Shown here one piece after another: positions 31,847 to 38,153 of a DNA stretch of 38,153 nucleotides. The stretch comes from UBA961 sp041191145 (GTDB lineage Bacteria; Bacteroidota; Ignavibacteria; Kapaibacteriales; UBA961): positions 1-38,153 of the forward strand of contig JBEEPK010000012.1 of the NCBI GenBank assembly GCA_041191145.1, written 5' to 3'. The stretch's first letter is position 1. Each line of letters begins with the position of its first letter. Below the pieces are notes generated by a model, which was not told the DNA's origin, did no database searches, and was given only the letters and a program-made list of their open reading frames with translations. Made by a program: the position numbers and the translations under genes.

Positions 31847-32977
31847 ATGGAAACTATGTCCGCTGCATCATCACAAACAGCAATCACTGACTTTCTTCCG
31901 ATCAATGGAACGGACTTTATCGAATTCTATGTCGGAAATGCAAAGCAAGCATCTTTTTTTTATCGCACAGCATTTGGTTTTCAATTGATTGCTTATTCCG
32001 GACCTGAAACAGGTATTCGTGACAGAGCAAGCTATGTATTGAAACAAGGTAAGATTCGCCTGATACTAACAACACCAATGCATCCCGGGAATGATATCAG
32101 TACACATGTTGAAAAACATGGCGATGGCGTTAAGGTTCTTGCACTTTGGGTTGATGATGCTGAAAAATCCTGGAAGGAAACCACATCGCGTGGTGCAAAA
32201 AGTTATCAAGAACCAACAATCTTGAAAGATGAATTCGGCGAAGTAAAGATTGCATCAATCCATACCTATGGCGACACCATTCACACATTTGTTGAGAGAA
32301 AGAATTATACAGGCATTTTTATGCCCGGTTATGTGGCAATGGATGATGGATACAAAACTGAAGAAGCCGGATTATTGTATGTTGATCACTGCGTAGGCAA
32401 TGTTGAGCTCGGGAAAATGGATGAATGGGTGAAATTCTATGAAGATGTCATGGGATTCTCACTGCTTCTCACATTTGATGATCAAGACATATCAACTGAG
32501 TATAGCGCATTGATGAGCAAAGTTGTATCCAATGGGAATGGTTACATAAAATTCCCAATCAATGAACCTGCTGATGGGAAAAAAGCAAAATCACAAATTG
32601 ATGAATATCTCGAGTTTTACCATGGACCCGGCGTACAACATATTGCTGTGGCCACGCATGATATCATTGCAACTGTATCCGCATTAAAGTCCAGAGGAGT
32701 GCAATTCCTCAGAGTACCTGATACCTATTATGATAATTTATTGGATAGAGTTGGTGTAATCGATGAGGACATTGCGCCACTACGAGAGCTTGGTATATTG
32801 GTTGACCGTGATGAAGAAGGCTATCTACTTCAATTATTCACAAAGCCCGTTGAAGACAGACCAACTCTGTTCTTTGAGATTATTCAAAGAAAAGGTGCCA
32901 CCTCATTTGGCAAAGGAAATTTTAAAGCATTATTTGAATCCATAGAAAGAGAGCAAGCATTGAGAGGAAATCTTTAA
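31847..32977 (+). CDS. hppD: 4-hydroxyphenylpyruvate dioxygenase
   Basis: Non-haem Fe(II) oxygenase converting 4-hydroxyphenylpyruvate to homogentisate, in tyrosine catabolism or toward tocopherol-type quinones. Two vicinal-oxygen-chelate domains are present. The iron ligands of the second are all visible: His181 in YVDHCVGN, His265 in GVQHIAVAT and Glu344 in LFFEIIQRKG. FGKGNFKALFESIEREQ matches the C-terminal gating helix. At 376 aa it is full length. The start at 31847 or an in-frame ATG at 31856 are both possible. Homogentisate dioxygenase and the rest of the tyrosine pathway are not in the window. Upstream is a HisC-family aminotransferase that could supply the keto acid. Confidence 0.95.
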   Translation: METMSAASSQTAITDFLPINGTDFIEFYVGNAKQASFFYRTAFGFQLIAYSGPETGIRDRASYVLKQGKIRLILTTPMHPGNDISTHVEKHGDGVKVLALWVDDAEKSWKETTSRGAKSYQEPTILKDEFGEVKIASIHTYGDTIHTFVERKNYTGIFMPGYVAMDDGYKTEEAGLLYVDHCVGNVELGKMDEWVKFYEDVMGFSLLLTFDDQDISTEYSALMSKVVSNGNGYIKFPINEPADGKKAKSQIDEYLEFYHGPGVQHIAVATHDIIATVSALKSRGVQFLRVPDTYYDNLLDRVGVIDEDIAPLRELGILVDRDEEGYLLQLFTKPVEDRPTLFFEIIQRKGATSFGKGNFKALFESIEREQALRGNL

Positions 32978-33027
32978 ATCAGAAGATTTCTCATTTACCC
33001 ATACATATTGTTTCATTAGGAAGTACT

Positions 33028-34464
33028 ATGTCTTCTCAAACAAATCCACCGAGTTATCACGAAATACCGTTTTTCCAATCGGTGAACACTTATTTTGACA
33101 AAGCAGCAGCTTTGCTAGATCATTCCCAAGGTCTTCTCGATCAGATTAGAGCCTGCAATGCCGTATATCAGATTCAATTCCCTGTTCGAGTCAAAGGAGA
33201 AATTCAAGTTATTTCTGCTTGGAGAGCAGAACACAGTCATCACAAGCTTCCATGCAAAGGCGGTATTCGCTATAGTGAGGATGTAAATCAAGATGAAGTG
33301 ATTGCATTGTCAGCATTGATGACATATAAATGCGCTGTAGTGAACGTTCCATTTGGAGGTGGTAAAGGTGGAATCAAAATCAATCCCAAGCATTATACTA
33401 TAGATGAATTAGAAAGAATTACTCGACGATATACCGTTGAATTGATTCATAAAAATTTCATTGGTCCGGCAGTGGATGTTCCCGCACCTGATTATGGAAC
33501 CGGAATGCGTGAAATGTCATGGATAGCAGATACATATCAAACAATCAAATTTGATGATGTAAATGCTCTTGGCTGTGTTACAGGAAAACCAATTGCACAA
33601 GGTGGCGTAAATGGTAGAACAGAAGCTACCGGTCGTGGTGTTTTCTTTGGTGTGAGAGAAGCAGTCAATGATGTTGACCTCATGAAATCACTTGGATTAA
33701 CAACAGGATTAGGTGATAAGACTGTCATAGTCCAAGGTTTCGGTAATGTTGGATATTATGCTGCAAAATTCATTCAAGAAGGTGGTGCAACAATCACTGG
33801 TATTATTGAATGGGATGGAGCAGTGTATAATCCAGATGGTATTGATGTCAATGCTTTGAAAGCGCATCATACACAAACAGGATCGATAAGAAATTTTGCC
33901 GGCGCGCAAACAATAGATGCAGGCAATACCGTACTTGAATATCCTTGTGACATTCTCGTACCGGCAGCATTGGAATCTCAAATTACTGATTGGAATGCTG
34001 ATAGAATTCAAGCGAAAATTATTGCCGAAGGTGCAAATGGTCCAATAGCAGCTTCTGCAGAACCAACACTGCTTGCTAAGAATATCTTGGTCATCCCTGA
34101 TATGTTCATCAATGCCGGTGGAGTGGTTGTTTCTTACTTTGAATGGCTTAAGAATCTTTCTCATGTTCGCTTTGGTCGTCTTGACAAGCGATATGAAGAA
34201 AACTCCAAAAAAGGTTTGATTGCAACGATTGAAAATCTTACAGGAAAATCATTGTCCGCTTCAGAAAGATCATTGCTTGTTCAAGGTCCTAATGAAGTAG
34301 ATTTGGTGAATTCCGGCTTGGAAGATTCCATGATTGGTTCTTATCATGAAATCATGGAAGTCTGGAGAAATAAGGCAAATGTGAAAGATATGCGAACAGC
34401 AGCATTTATTTCCGCAATTGATAAAATTGCTGCTTCATATAATCAGATGGGCATTTTCCCCTAA
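33028..34464 (+). CDS. gdhA: glutamate dehydrogenase (Glu/Leu/Phe/Val family)
   Basis: Interconverts glutamate and 2-oxoglutarate plus ammonia with NAD(P). The N-terminal catalytic domain shows KLPCKGGIRYS, ALMTYKCAVVNVPFGGGKGG (catalytic Lys113), and GPAVDVPAPDYGTGMREMSW with the conserved Asp. The Rossmann domain has VIVQGFGNVGYYAAKF, and the AKIIAEGANGP and IPDMFINAGGVVVSYFEW motifs follow. The 478-aa length is typical. An AGGAAG lies about 6 bases before the ATG. The gene follows hppD by 50 bases and ends in a terminator, so it may be the last gene of a transcript with hisC and hppD; regenerating 2-oxoglutarate for the transaminase is a plausible role. Coenzyme choice cannot be read with confidence. 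Confidence 0.94.
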   Translation: MSSQTNPPSYHEIPFFQSVNTYFDKAAALLDHSQGLLDQIRACNAVYQIQFPVRVKGEIQVISAWRAEHSHHKLPCKGGIRYSEDVNQDEVIALSALMTYKCAVVNVPFGGGKGGIKINPKHYTIDELERITRRYTVELIHKNFIGPAVDVPAPDYGTGMREMSWIADTYQTIKFDDVNALGCVTGKPIAQGGVNGRTEATGRGVFFGVREAVNDVDLMKSLGLTTGLGDKTVIVQGFGNVGYYAAKFIQEGGATITGIIEWDGAVYNPDGIDVNALKAHHTQTGSIRNFAGAQTIDAGNTVLEYPCDILVPAALESQITDWNADRIQAKIIAEGANGPIAASAEPTLLAKNILVIPDMFINAGGVVVSYFEWLKNLSHVRFGRLDKRYEENSKKGLIATIENLTGKSLSASERSLLVQGPNEVDLVNSGLEDSMIGSYHEIMEVWRNKANVKDMRTAAFISAIDKIAASYNQMGIFP

Positions 34465-34481
34465 TTTGCCCTAGAATGAAT

Positions 34482-34516
34482 AAAAAGCCTGCATGTAGAT
34501 ACATGTAGGCTTTTTT
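34482..34516 (+). terminator. rho-independent terminator after glutamate dehydrogenase
   Basis: A long hairpin: AAAAAGCCTGCATG pairs with CATGTAGGCTTTTT (one G-U pair), with a TAGATA loop, and the 3' arm runs straight into six T. Because A and T tracts flank both sides it could act in both directions. Confidence 0.88.
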
Positions 34517-34686
34517 ATTAAGTATAGATAATATCAAATATTTGCAAACAAAGTGTTGTTTAACCAAAGCATTGTCTTATTTTCGAAAAGGTTTTGGTGT
34601 TGATGTGCGCCATTTACTTGAGATCACTCGTATAATTGTTTGTTTGTCGATCTCGCTAATCACTACACATCCACAGAAGGTTTGTT

Positions 34687-34995
34687 ATGAATATTTATGT
34701 AGGCAATTTGCCGTACAACATGGGATCCGAAGATCTTCGCTCCCTCTTCGAAAGCTACGGCAATGTCACAGGTGCCTTCGTTATCACAGACAAAATCTCA
34801 GGTCGCTCACGCGGTTTTGGTTTTGTTGAAATGGACAATGATGATGAAGCAAGAGGCGCCATCGAAACAACCAATGGCAAAGAGTTCAGCGGACGCACAT
34901 TGGTAGTCAATGAAGCTCGCCCACGCGAAGAGCAATCACGCGGACCACGTCGCGATTTTCGCGGTGGTGATCGTCGGTCAGATCGATACGAATAA
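34687..34995 (+). CDS. RRM-domain RNA-binding protein (glycine/arginine-rich tail)
   Basis: Small RNA-binding protein of 102 aa. One RNA recognition motif covers residues 1-80, with RNP2 IYVGNL at 3-8 and RNP1 RGFGFVEM near 42-49; the C-terminal 25 residues are rich in Arg, Gly and Asp. Such RRM proteins are abundant, often cold-inducible, in Bacteroidota and cyanobacteria. AGAAGG lies about 8 bases before the ATG. The base composition differs from the surroundings: 13 of 14 Arg codons are CGN (mostly CGC), versus the AGA-heavy use elsewhere, consistent with very high expression rather than transfer. The 34517-34686 leader is AT-rich; it contains a TATAAT at 34631 without a matching -35. The gene stands alone between two hairpins. 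Confidence 0.9.
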   Translation: MNIYVGNLPYNMGSEDLRSLFESYGNVTGAFVITDKISGRSRGFGFVEMDNDDEARGAIETTNGKEFSGRTLVVNEARPREEQSRGPRRDFRGGDRRSDRYE

Positions 34996-35033
34996 GAGAT
35001 TAATACTCCCTAGAATCGATACAGACATCATAA

Positions 35034-35074
35034 GAACCCTCGACTTTTTTTTTAGTCGAGGGTTCAGTATTTTT
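35034..35074 (+). terminator. hairpin terminator after the RRM gene
   Basis: A perfect 12-base-pair stem, GAACCCTCGACT (35034-35045) and AGTCGAGGGTTC (35054-35065), encloses an unusual all-T loop of eight. The trailing T run (35070-35074) is displaced by four bases, so termination is likely but not textbook. The TATTTTTG at its 3' edge may serve the next gene. Confidence 0.75.
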
Positions 35075-35075
35075 G
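35068..35075 (+). promoter_or_regulatory. candidate -7 element (TATTTTTG) for the PhnE-like gene
   Basis: TATTTTTG followed by CCC matches TAnnTTTG and lies 22 bases before the ATG at 35098. It overlaps the tail of the preceding terminator, so its bases may have two jobs. Confidence 0.3.
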
Positions 35076-35097
35076 CCCTGCACTAATTGAGAATTGC

Positions 35098-36111
35098 ATG
35101 AATTCGGAACAGAAAAAAGGCGTGAACATACAGTCCTTCCTTATTGATATTTTCTTTACTTGGTATGTTTTCATTACGATTGATAGAATAATCCTACCTG
35201 CCTTGACTTCTTATCAACCTTTGCAAGGTATTGTCATTCAATTGGCTTATCTGTTTATTGCATTCATTTCTGCACTTATTCTCAGAAGTACCCAACAATC
35301 ACCAGGGCAAGCAATCTTGTCGAATACAAAAGTATCAATGCCATTTGTGGGCAAACATATACTTTGGCTTGCATTTAGTTCATCCATTATTGCAGGCTGG
35401 ATTACAACCGATATTTCCCCTATTGATTTCTTTTCTACAAAAGGAATTGAATCGGCGTCGAATATATTCACCGCACTTATCACACCTGAACTCAGCATTT
35501 TTGATATTGCGCTGAAAGCTTTGATTGAAACCGTGTATATAGCTTTGACTGCAACAATTATAGCTCTACCACCATCATTTATTTTGAGTTTCTTGAGTGC
35601 AAGGACTTTAATGAAAGGAAGTACACTTTCTTTCGCCATTTATTCTACAGTACGATTTATATCAAATTTTGCACGATCCATCGAACCACTTATCTGGGCA
35701 ATCATCTTCTCTGTTTGGGTTGGAATTGGTCCATTTGCCGGAATGCTTGCTCTCATGATTCATACAGTTGCATCACTTACAAAGCAATATTCTGAGCAAA
35801 TTGAAGATATTGATAATGGTCCTATTGAAGCAATCGAAGCAACCGGAGCACATCCATTGCAAGTGATTAGCTATGCAATCATTCCTCAAATTGTCATTCC
35901 ATTCTTAAGTTTTACAATTTATCGATGGGATATCAATGTTCGTATGGCAACTATCATTGGATTGGTAGGAGGCGGTGGAATAGGGACAATGCTCATGCAA
36001 TATCAGGGACTTGCTCAATGGAATGAGGTTGGACTTATCATCATCATGATAGCATTTGTGGTTTGGGTAATGGATTATGTATCTGCAAGAGTGCGAGAAG
36101 CTCTTCGTTAA
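35098..36111 (+). CDS. PhnE-like ABC transporter permease
   Basis: Inner-membrane permease of 337 aa related to PhnE, the phosphonate/phosphate-ester importer subunit. Hydrophobic helices are seen around 15-32, 42-62, 82-97, 138-166, 192-223 and 308-328. The cytoplasmic EAA loop that docks the ATPase is EAIEATGAHPLQVISYAIIP. The C-terminal LVGGGGIGTMLMQYQGL stretch is characteristic of PhnE. The N-terminal 60 residues form an extra hydrophobic pair. No ATPase (PhnC) or binding protein (PhnD) lies next to it within the window: the upstream gene is the RRM protein and downstream is convergent pyrD with a 4-base overlap. It is therefore an orphan subunit here, and its substrate is unknown; phosphonate is only the family's usual cargo. 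Confidence 0.8.
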   Translation: MNSEQKKGVNIQSFLIDIFFTWYVFITIDRIILPALTSYQPLQGIVIQLAYLFIAFISALILRSTQQSPGQAILSNTKVSMPFVGKHILWLAFSSSIIAGWITTDISPIDFFSTKGIESASNIFTALITPELSIFDIALKALIETVYIALTATIIALPPSFILSFLSARTLMKGSTLSFAIYSTVRFISNFARSIEPLIWAIIFSVWVGIGPFAGMLALMIHTVASLTKQYSEQIEDIDNGPIEAIEATGAHPLQVISYAIIPQIVIPFLSFTIYRWDINVRMATIIGLVGGGGIGTMLMQYQGLAQWNEVGLIIIMIAFVVWVMDYVSARVREALR

Positions 36112-37220
36112 GCATCCAATTGCTGATAAAGATGTGAGTAGACTTTGTTTCCATCCACACCAAATCGTTCAAAATATCCTGTATACCACTGAGTGAGATG
36201 AGCACCTGTATTTAATGCATCTCTAATGTCATCTGATGTTTCGATCCCGCCTGTTGCAATGACAATACAATCTTTGATTGAGTTTTCTAGAAGATATTCA
36301 TGTGCAATTGAGCATAACTGAAGTGAAGACTCACGCATGATTGCCCCACTTAATCCCCCACCATATTCTTTTGTGAAATACTCATAGTGTTTTTTGTCAT
36401 CAACATGAATAAGACTTGCAAACTTTTGATATGCTGTTGAAGTATTTCCAAGATTGATTCCAGCAAATTTTCTTTCAACAAGTATTGACAAGAGAGGTTT
36501 AATCAAGGCGGGATCGGTATCATTTGAAAATTTCACAATGACCGGATATGTTGCTAAATCGATAGTATCAGCTATTGTATCAAGTCTTGCAATGAGTGAG
36601 ACATCAATCTTATCATGATCAGTAGAATGGCCGGGAACATTCGGACAACTCTCATTGAGCTCAATGAAATCACATCCGGCATCTTGATATGCTTTGATAC
36701 CTTCAATCAATCCTTGCAATCCCTGACCTATATTCATTCCGGGATCCATCGAAACACTTGCTCCGATTGGAAATTCCGGATAATGTGAGAATGTTGCGAT
36801 GTGTTTTGCCGTTTCAATATGCCCTTTATTCGGCAAACCCAACCAATTTGATGCAGCATGACTTTTGGGATAAGGCACAAATGGCAAAGCAATTCCATTC
36901 TTTACATTACCATTACGAGGAAGCGAAGTGGTTGTTCCTGCCAGATAAAATCCAGCACCCTGAGCATATGCCCTTTCATACCCTTCAGCATGCTTATACA
37001 TACCGGCCGCATTGCCGATTGGTGATCGAAAAGTCAAATTTCTTATACGGACTTTGAAAGTATCGGGAACAATAATAGGCTGAATAACATCATTCGCAGC
37101 AATTGCTGAGAACCAGGGTCGAGTTGCAGAATACAAATGAGTGAATATTCTAGGTTGCAGATTTCCTAAAAGAGGTCTCAGCGAATGATCAATCCTGGAT
37201 AAGAACGTTGCCAAAGACAT
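36108..37220 (-). CDS. pyrD: dihydroorotate dehydrogenase-like FMN protein
   Basis: FMN TIM-barrel enzyme of 370 aa, predicted to oxidise dihydroorotate to orotate in pyrimidine synthesis. The layout is class 2 (quinone-linked): an N-terminal helical extension of about 45 residues, then FRSPIGNAAGMYKHAEGYE and LSGAIMRESSLQ. The phosphate-binding IVIATGGIETSDDI and WYTGYF follow. The active-site motif, however, reads ELNESCPNVPG, with Cys where class 2 enzymes have Ser (NxSSPNT); Cys is typical of class 1. It may be a distinct PyrD subgroup or a relative with another substrate. It starts 6 bases after the rpoN stop on the same strand and ends overlapping the PhnE-like gene by 4 bases. Confidence 0.82.
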   Translation of the reverse strand: MSLATFLSRIDHSLRPLLGNLQPRIFTHLYSATRPWFSAIAANDVIQPIIVPDTFKVRIRNLTFRSPIGNAAGMYKHAEGYERAYAQGAGFYLAGTTTSLPRNGNVKNGIALPFVPYPKSHAASNWLGLPNKGHIETAKHIATFSHYPEFPIGASVSMDPGMNIGQGLQGLIEGIKAYQDAGCDFIELNESCPNVPGHSTDHDKIDVSLIARLDTIADTIDLATYPVIVKFSNDTDPALIKPLLSILVERKFAGINLGNTSTAYQKFASLIHVDDKKHYEYFTKEYGGGLSGAIMRESSLQLCSIAHEYLLENSIKDCIVIATGGIETSDDIRDALNTGAHLTQWYTGYFERFGVDGNKVYSHLYQQLDA

Positions 37221-37226
37221 ATGCTA

Positions 37227-38153
37227 TCACAATTCCTTACGAAGTCTTGCAACAGGAATGCGCATTTGCTCACGATATTTCGCAACCGTTCTTCGAGCAA
37301 CATTTAACCCTTGTTTTTTTAACTCAGCCATCAATTTATCATCACTATGAGGTTTCAGCTTTGGCTCTTTATCAATCAGATCTTTAATTTTTTGTTTGAT
37401 TACAGTTGTTGAAATCTCCTCGCCATCATCGCTTGGCAAAGATTCACTGAAGAAAAAACGCAACTCATATGTTCCAAAATTAGTTTGAACATATTTTCCA
37501 TTGACTATTCTGCAGATGGTTGAAACATCCATTCCGGTTACATCTGCAACATCTTTGTAGATTAATGGTTTGAGAGCACTTTCACCAAATCTGAAAAAAT
37601 CTTTTTGTGCACCTGCAATACCGGTCATGACTTTAAGCATTGTTTTCTTTCGCTGTCTGATTGCCTGTAAAAGAAATTTTGCATCATCATACTTTTTTCT
37701 AAGCCACTCTTTTGTTTCTTTATTGTATTTCCGATATCGAGCTTCTTTCTTCAAATCTTCATACATCTTATTAAGCTTAAGCTGAGGGATGCGAGTATCA
37801 TTGACATTGATGAACACATCATCGTCATCATCAATAGAAATAACGAAATCGGGAATGACTGTTGAAGTTGCAATGGATACTCCCATTCCTCCCGGCTTTG
37901 GATTCAATCTTCTAATTGCATCAATGGCGGCTTTCAATTCATCTTCATTGATAGAGAACTGCCTGCAAAGAACTGTATAATGTTTCATTACGAATACATC
38001 ATAGCTCTTTTCAAGTATTCTTTTTGCCAATAATTCTGAAGCACTTGGAGTTTGCTTTGCATTCAATTGAAGGAGCAAACATTCACGTAAATCTCTAGCT
38101 GCAATTCCAGGTGGATCTTGTTGCTGAACGGCGTGCAATGCTTTTTCAGCCAT
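37227..38153 (-). CDS. rpoN: RNA polymerase sigma-54 factor (RpoN), 3' part
   Basis: Alternative sigma factor that recognises -24/-12 promoters and needs AAA+ activators. The 308 codons in the window begin inside the core-binding domain: AVQQQDPPGIAARDLRECLL is normally preceded by about 120-170 residues, so the gene continues beyond 38153 and the Met at the edge is not the true start. The central domain includes RRLNPKPGG and the helix-turn-helix region DVADVTGMDVSTICRIVNGK. The RpoN box ARRTVAKYRE, which reads the -24 element, lies 20 residues before the end. pyrD follows after 6 bases. I saw no -24/-12 promoter (TGGCAC-N5-TTGC) that I would trust in the window. Confidence 0.94.
   Translation of the reverse strand: MAEKALHAVQQQDPPGIAARDLRECLLLQLNAKQTPSASELLAKRILEKSYDVFVMKHYTVLCRQFSINEDELKAAIDAIRRLNPKPGGMGVSIATSTVIPDFVISIDDDDDVFINVNDTRIPQLKLNKMYEDLKKEARYRKYNKETKEWLRKKYDDAKFLLQAIRQRKKTMLKVMTGIAGAQKDFFRFGESALKPLIYKDVADVTGMDVSTICRIVNGKYVQTNFGTYELRFFFSESLPSDDGEEISTTVIKQKIKDLIDKEPKLKPHSDDKLMAELKKQGLNVARRTVAKYREQMRIPVARLRKEL

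Noticed and set aside
33709..34164. 151-codon minus-strand frame inside the glutamate dehydrogenase gene
   Set aside because: It lies wholly antisense to a gene with full-length family motifs, and its composition (Ser, Ile, Cys, Asn rich) is not protein-like.
34631..34636. TATAAT as a sigma-70 -10 box for the RRM gene
   Set aside because: No -35 hexamer lies at 16-18 bases, and the other candidate promoters in the window use TAnnTTTG.
34542..34829. 95-codon frame overlapping the start of the RRM gene
   Set aside because: It has no family features, a Cys/Arg-rich random look, and overlaps the well-supported RRM frame on the same strand.
35046..35053. Eight-T loop of the hairpin after the RRM gene as a special regulatory RNA
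   Set aside because: A terminator with a displaced T run explains it adequately; no conserved structure class is matched.

Overview
The window is AT-rich, densely coded chromosomal DNA from a Gram-negative bacterium of the Bacteroidota/Chlorobi-Ignavibacteria-Kapabacteria type. Evidence for this placement: a secreted protein with a type IX secretion C-terminal sorting domain; a tiny very basic AURKAIP1/COX24 (bS22/mS38-like) ribosomal protein of the kind found in Bacteroidota; a metal-permease/DtxR-domain fusion; several upstream regions with the TAnnTTTG -7 element typical of that phylum; and outer-membrane lipoprotein genes (lnt). Species cannot be named from the sequence alone. I saw no tRNA, rRNA, CRISPR array, insertion sequence or phage gene. 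No gene-free stretch exceeds about 225 bases.

Layout. 0.1-2.4 kb: ispE and glgA (isoprenoid precursor and glycogen synthesis). 2.4-4.9 kb: a lon protease gene whose 3' end is broken by what looks like a 34-base deletion that removes the catalytic lysine and shifts the frame. 4.9-7.0 kb: metal ABC permease fused to a DtxR-type regulatory domain, then a PlsC acyltransferase. 7.0-10.1 kb (minus): speA arginine decarboxylase and a NamZ-like DUF1343 secreted protein. 10.3-13.3 kb: fur and topA. 13.3-16.0 kb (minus): HAD-UbiA fusion and a DprE1-like oxidase, a pair predicted to make and oxidise prenyl-phospho-ribose. 16.1-19.3 kb: recN, an HD protein and the ATPase that probably serves the metal permease 12 kb upstream. 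19.3-22.4 kb (minus): sppA, HU-like protein, TPR membrane protein, bS22-like peptide and a terminator. 22.5-26.1 kb: ABC exporter, small membrane protein, YceI protein and a T9SS-secreted CXXCH protein, ended by a strong terminator. 26.1-30.5 kb (minus): an overlapping operon of mqnA-like gene, psd, lnt, nadD, queC. 30.7-34.5 kb: hisC-family aminotransferase, 4-hydroxyphenylpyruvate dioxygenase and glutamate dehydrogenase, then a terminator. 34.7-36.1 kb: RRM RNA-binding protein and PhnE-like permease. 36.1-38.2 kb (minus): pyrD-like gene and the 3' part of rpoN, which runs off the window.

Most of the content is housekeeping. The points that deserve a second look are the broken lon, the DprE1/UbiA-HAD pair outside Actinobacteria, the split metal transporter with a built-in DtxR domain plus nearby fur and shared upstream motifs, a near-perfect 21-base palindrome beside sppA, an HD hydrolase-like protein lacking one metal ligand, and a dihydroorotate dehydrogenase with mixed class features. 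I found no clear defence or mobile system, and no wholly new multi-gene system that I can support.
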